Both the position numbers and the translations under genes were made by a program. A stretch of 6,186 nt of DNA from Bacteroidota bacterium (lineage in GTDB: Bacteria; Bacteroidota; Bacteroidia; Flavobacteriales; Flavobacteriaceae): assembly GCA_022560715.1 (NCBI GenBank), contig JADFSQ010000128.1:1-6186 (forward strand), written 5' to 3'. The notes under the pieces were generated by a model. That model made no database searches, was not told the origin of the DNA, and saw only the letters and a program-made list of their open reading frames with translations. Shown here one piece after another: positions 5,654-6,186 of the stretch (positions within the stretch are counted from its first letter, which is position 1; every line of letters begins with the position of its first letter).

Positions 5654-6186
5654 ATGTTAGAAACAGCTTGGGGATTTTTATTTACTATCCTTTTAGGAAT
5701 AATATTATGGGGCTACAACTCAGCAATGAAAAAAATAAACATTGATAAAAAAACAAGGTTAAAAAGACTTGGTTTGATTTTAAGTGTTGCTTCTTTATGG
5801 CTTCTTTATGTCTTTGCGGTGGTTCAAAGTGGCATCCTTTCAGACGCTTCAATGCCTCCCAAATTTCCTTTATTAATTATAGCCCCTTTATTCATTTTCA
5901 CCGGAATATTTCTATTTAGGAAAAGGAATAGCACAATTTTGCATGCTATACCAAGCGGTTTACCTATTGCTTATCAAAGTTTTAGGGCAGTCATTGAAGT
6001 GTTATTCTATTTTACGTTTTTGAAAGGGCTATTTCCAGAGGTGGCAACCTTTTCAGGCTATAATTATGATATTTTATTAGGTCTTTCAGCTCCTGTTGTT
6101 GTTTATTTTTCGTACAAAAAAGCAAATTCTGAAAAACTACTTATTGCTTGGAATATTTTGGGTTTACTAATTGTAGCAATTGCAGC
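5654..6186 (+). CDS. Multi-pass inner-membrane protein of unknown function (3' end outside window)
   Basis: The frame is open from the ATG at 5654 to the window end: 177 full codons plus two bases. I do not recognise a named family. Hydrophobic segments suggest membrane helices at about 5-24, 41-58, 72-88, 112-127, 140-154 and from 162 onward. A basic loop (KKINIDKKTRLKRL, 26-39) follows the first helix and would face the cytoplasm by the positive-inside rule. Possible conserved features are IPSGLPIAYQSFRAVIEV (99-116), the FSGYNYDILLGLSAP stretch (133-147) and AWNILGLL (165-172); I recall similar patterns in uncharacterised Bacteroidota membrane proteins, but this is from memory. No enzyme motif or transporter signature is visible. 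A MarR-type regulator gene lies directly upstream, and a shared operator sits before this gene, so it is probably the regulator's target. Confidence 0.8.
   Translation, partial: MLETAWGFLFTILLGIILWGYNSAMKKINIDKKTRLKRLGLILSVASLWLLYVFAVVQSGILSDASMPPKFPLLIIAPLFIFTGIFLFRKRNSTILHAIPSGLPIAYQSFRAVIEVLFYFTFLKGLFPEVATFSGYNYDILLGLSAPVVVYFSYKKANSEKLLIAWNILGLLIVAIA

Overview
The window looks like chromosomal DNA of a Bacteroidota bacterium, most probably a member of the Flavobacteriaceae. The DNA is AT-rich, genes lack clear Shine-Dalgarno sequences, a TAnnTTTG-type -7 promoter element is present, and the protein sequences resemble the flavobacterial versions of their families. There are five genes. No RNA gene, CRISPR array, insertion sequence or integrase is visible.

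Left part (1-4017, minus strand): a two-gene unit reads right to left. uvrC encodes the nucleotide-excision-repair endonuclease subunit. It is followed after a single base by a GTG-started gene for a large outer-membrane protein that joins a patatin lipase domain, a POTRA domain and a beta-barrel. That gene runs off the left edge just before its stop. The spacing suggests one transcript and probable translational coupling.

Middle (4018-5063): a 170-bp divergent intergenic region holds a probable uvrC promoter almost touching its start codon and, on the rimK side, a nested inverted repeat plus an imperfect direct repeat. rimK follows on the plus strand and encodes an ATP-grasp ligase of the ribosomal protein S6 glutamylase family. 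Its best start is the ATG at 4188, not the longer TTG-started frame.

Right part (5064-6186, plus strand): a small MarR-type winged-helix regulator is followed by a multi-pass inner-membrane protein of unknown function, cut by the right edge. A perfect 16-bp palindrome with the shared 14-bp core GTTGTATATACAAC lies about 20-25 bp before the start codon of each gene, and nowhere else that I found in the window. The simplest reading is that the regulator binds both sites, controlling itself and the membrane protein. This regulator, operator pair and membrane protein is the least-described system here and the main item to follow up.
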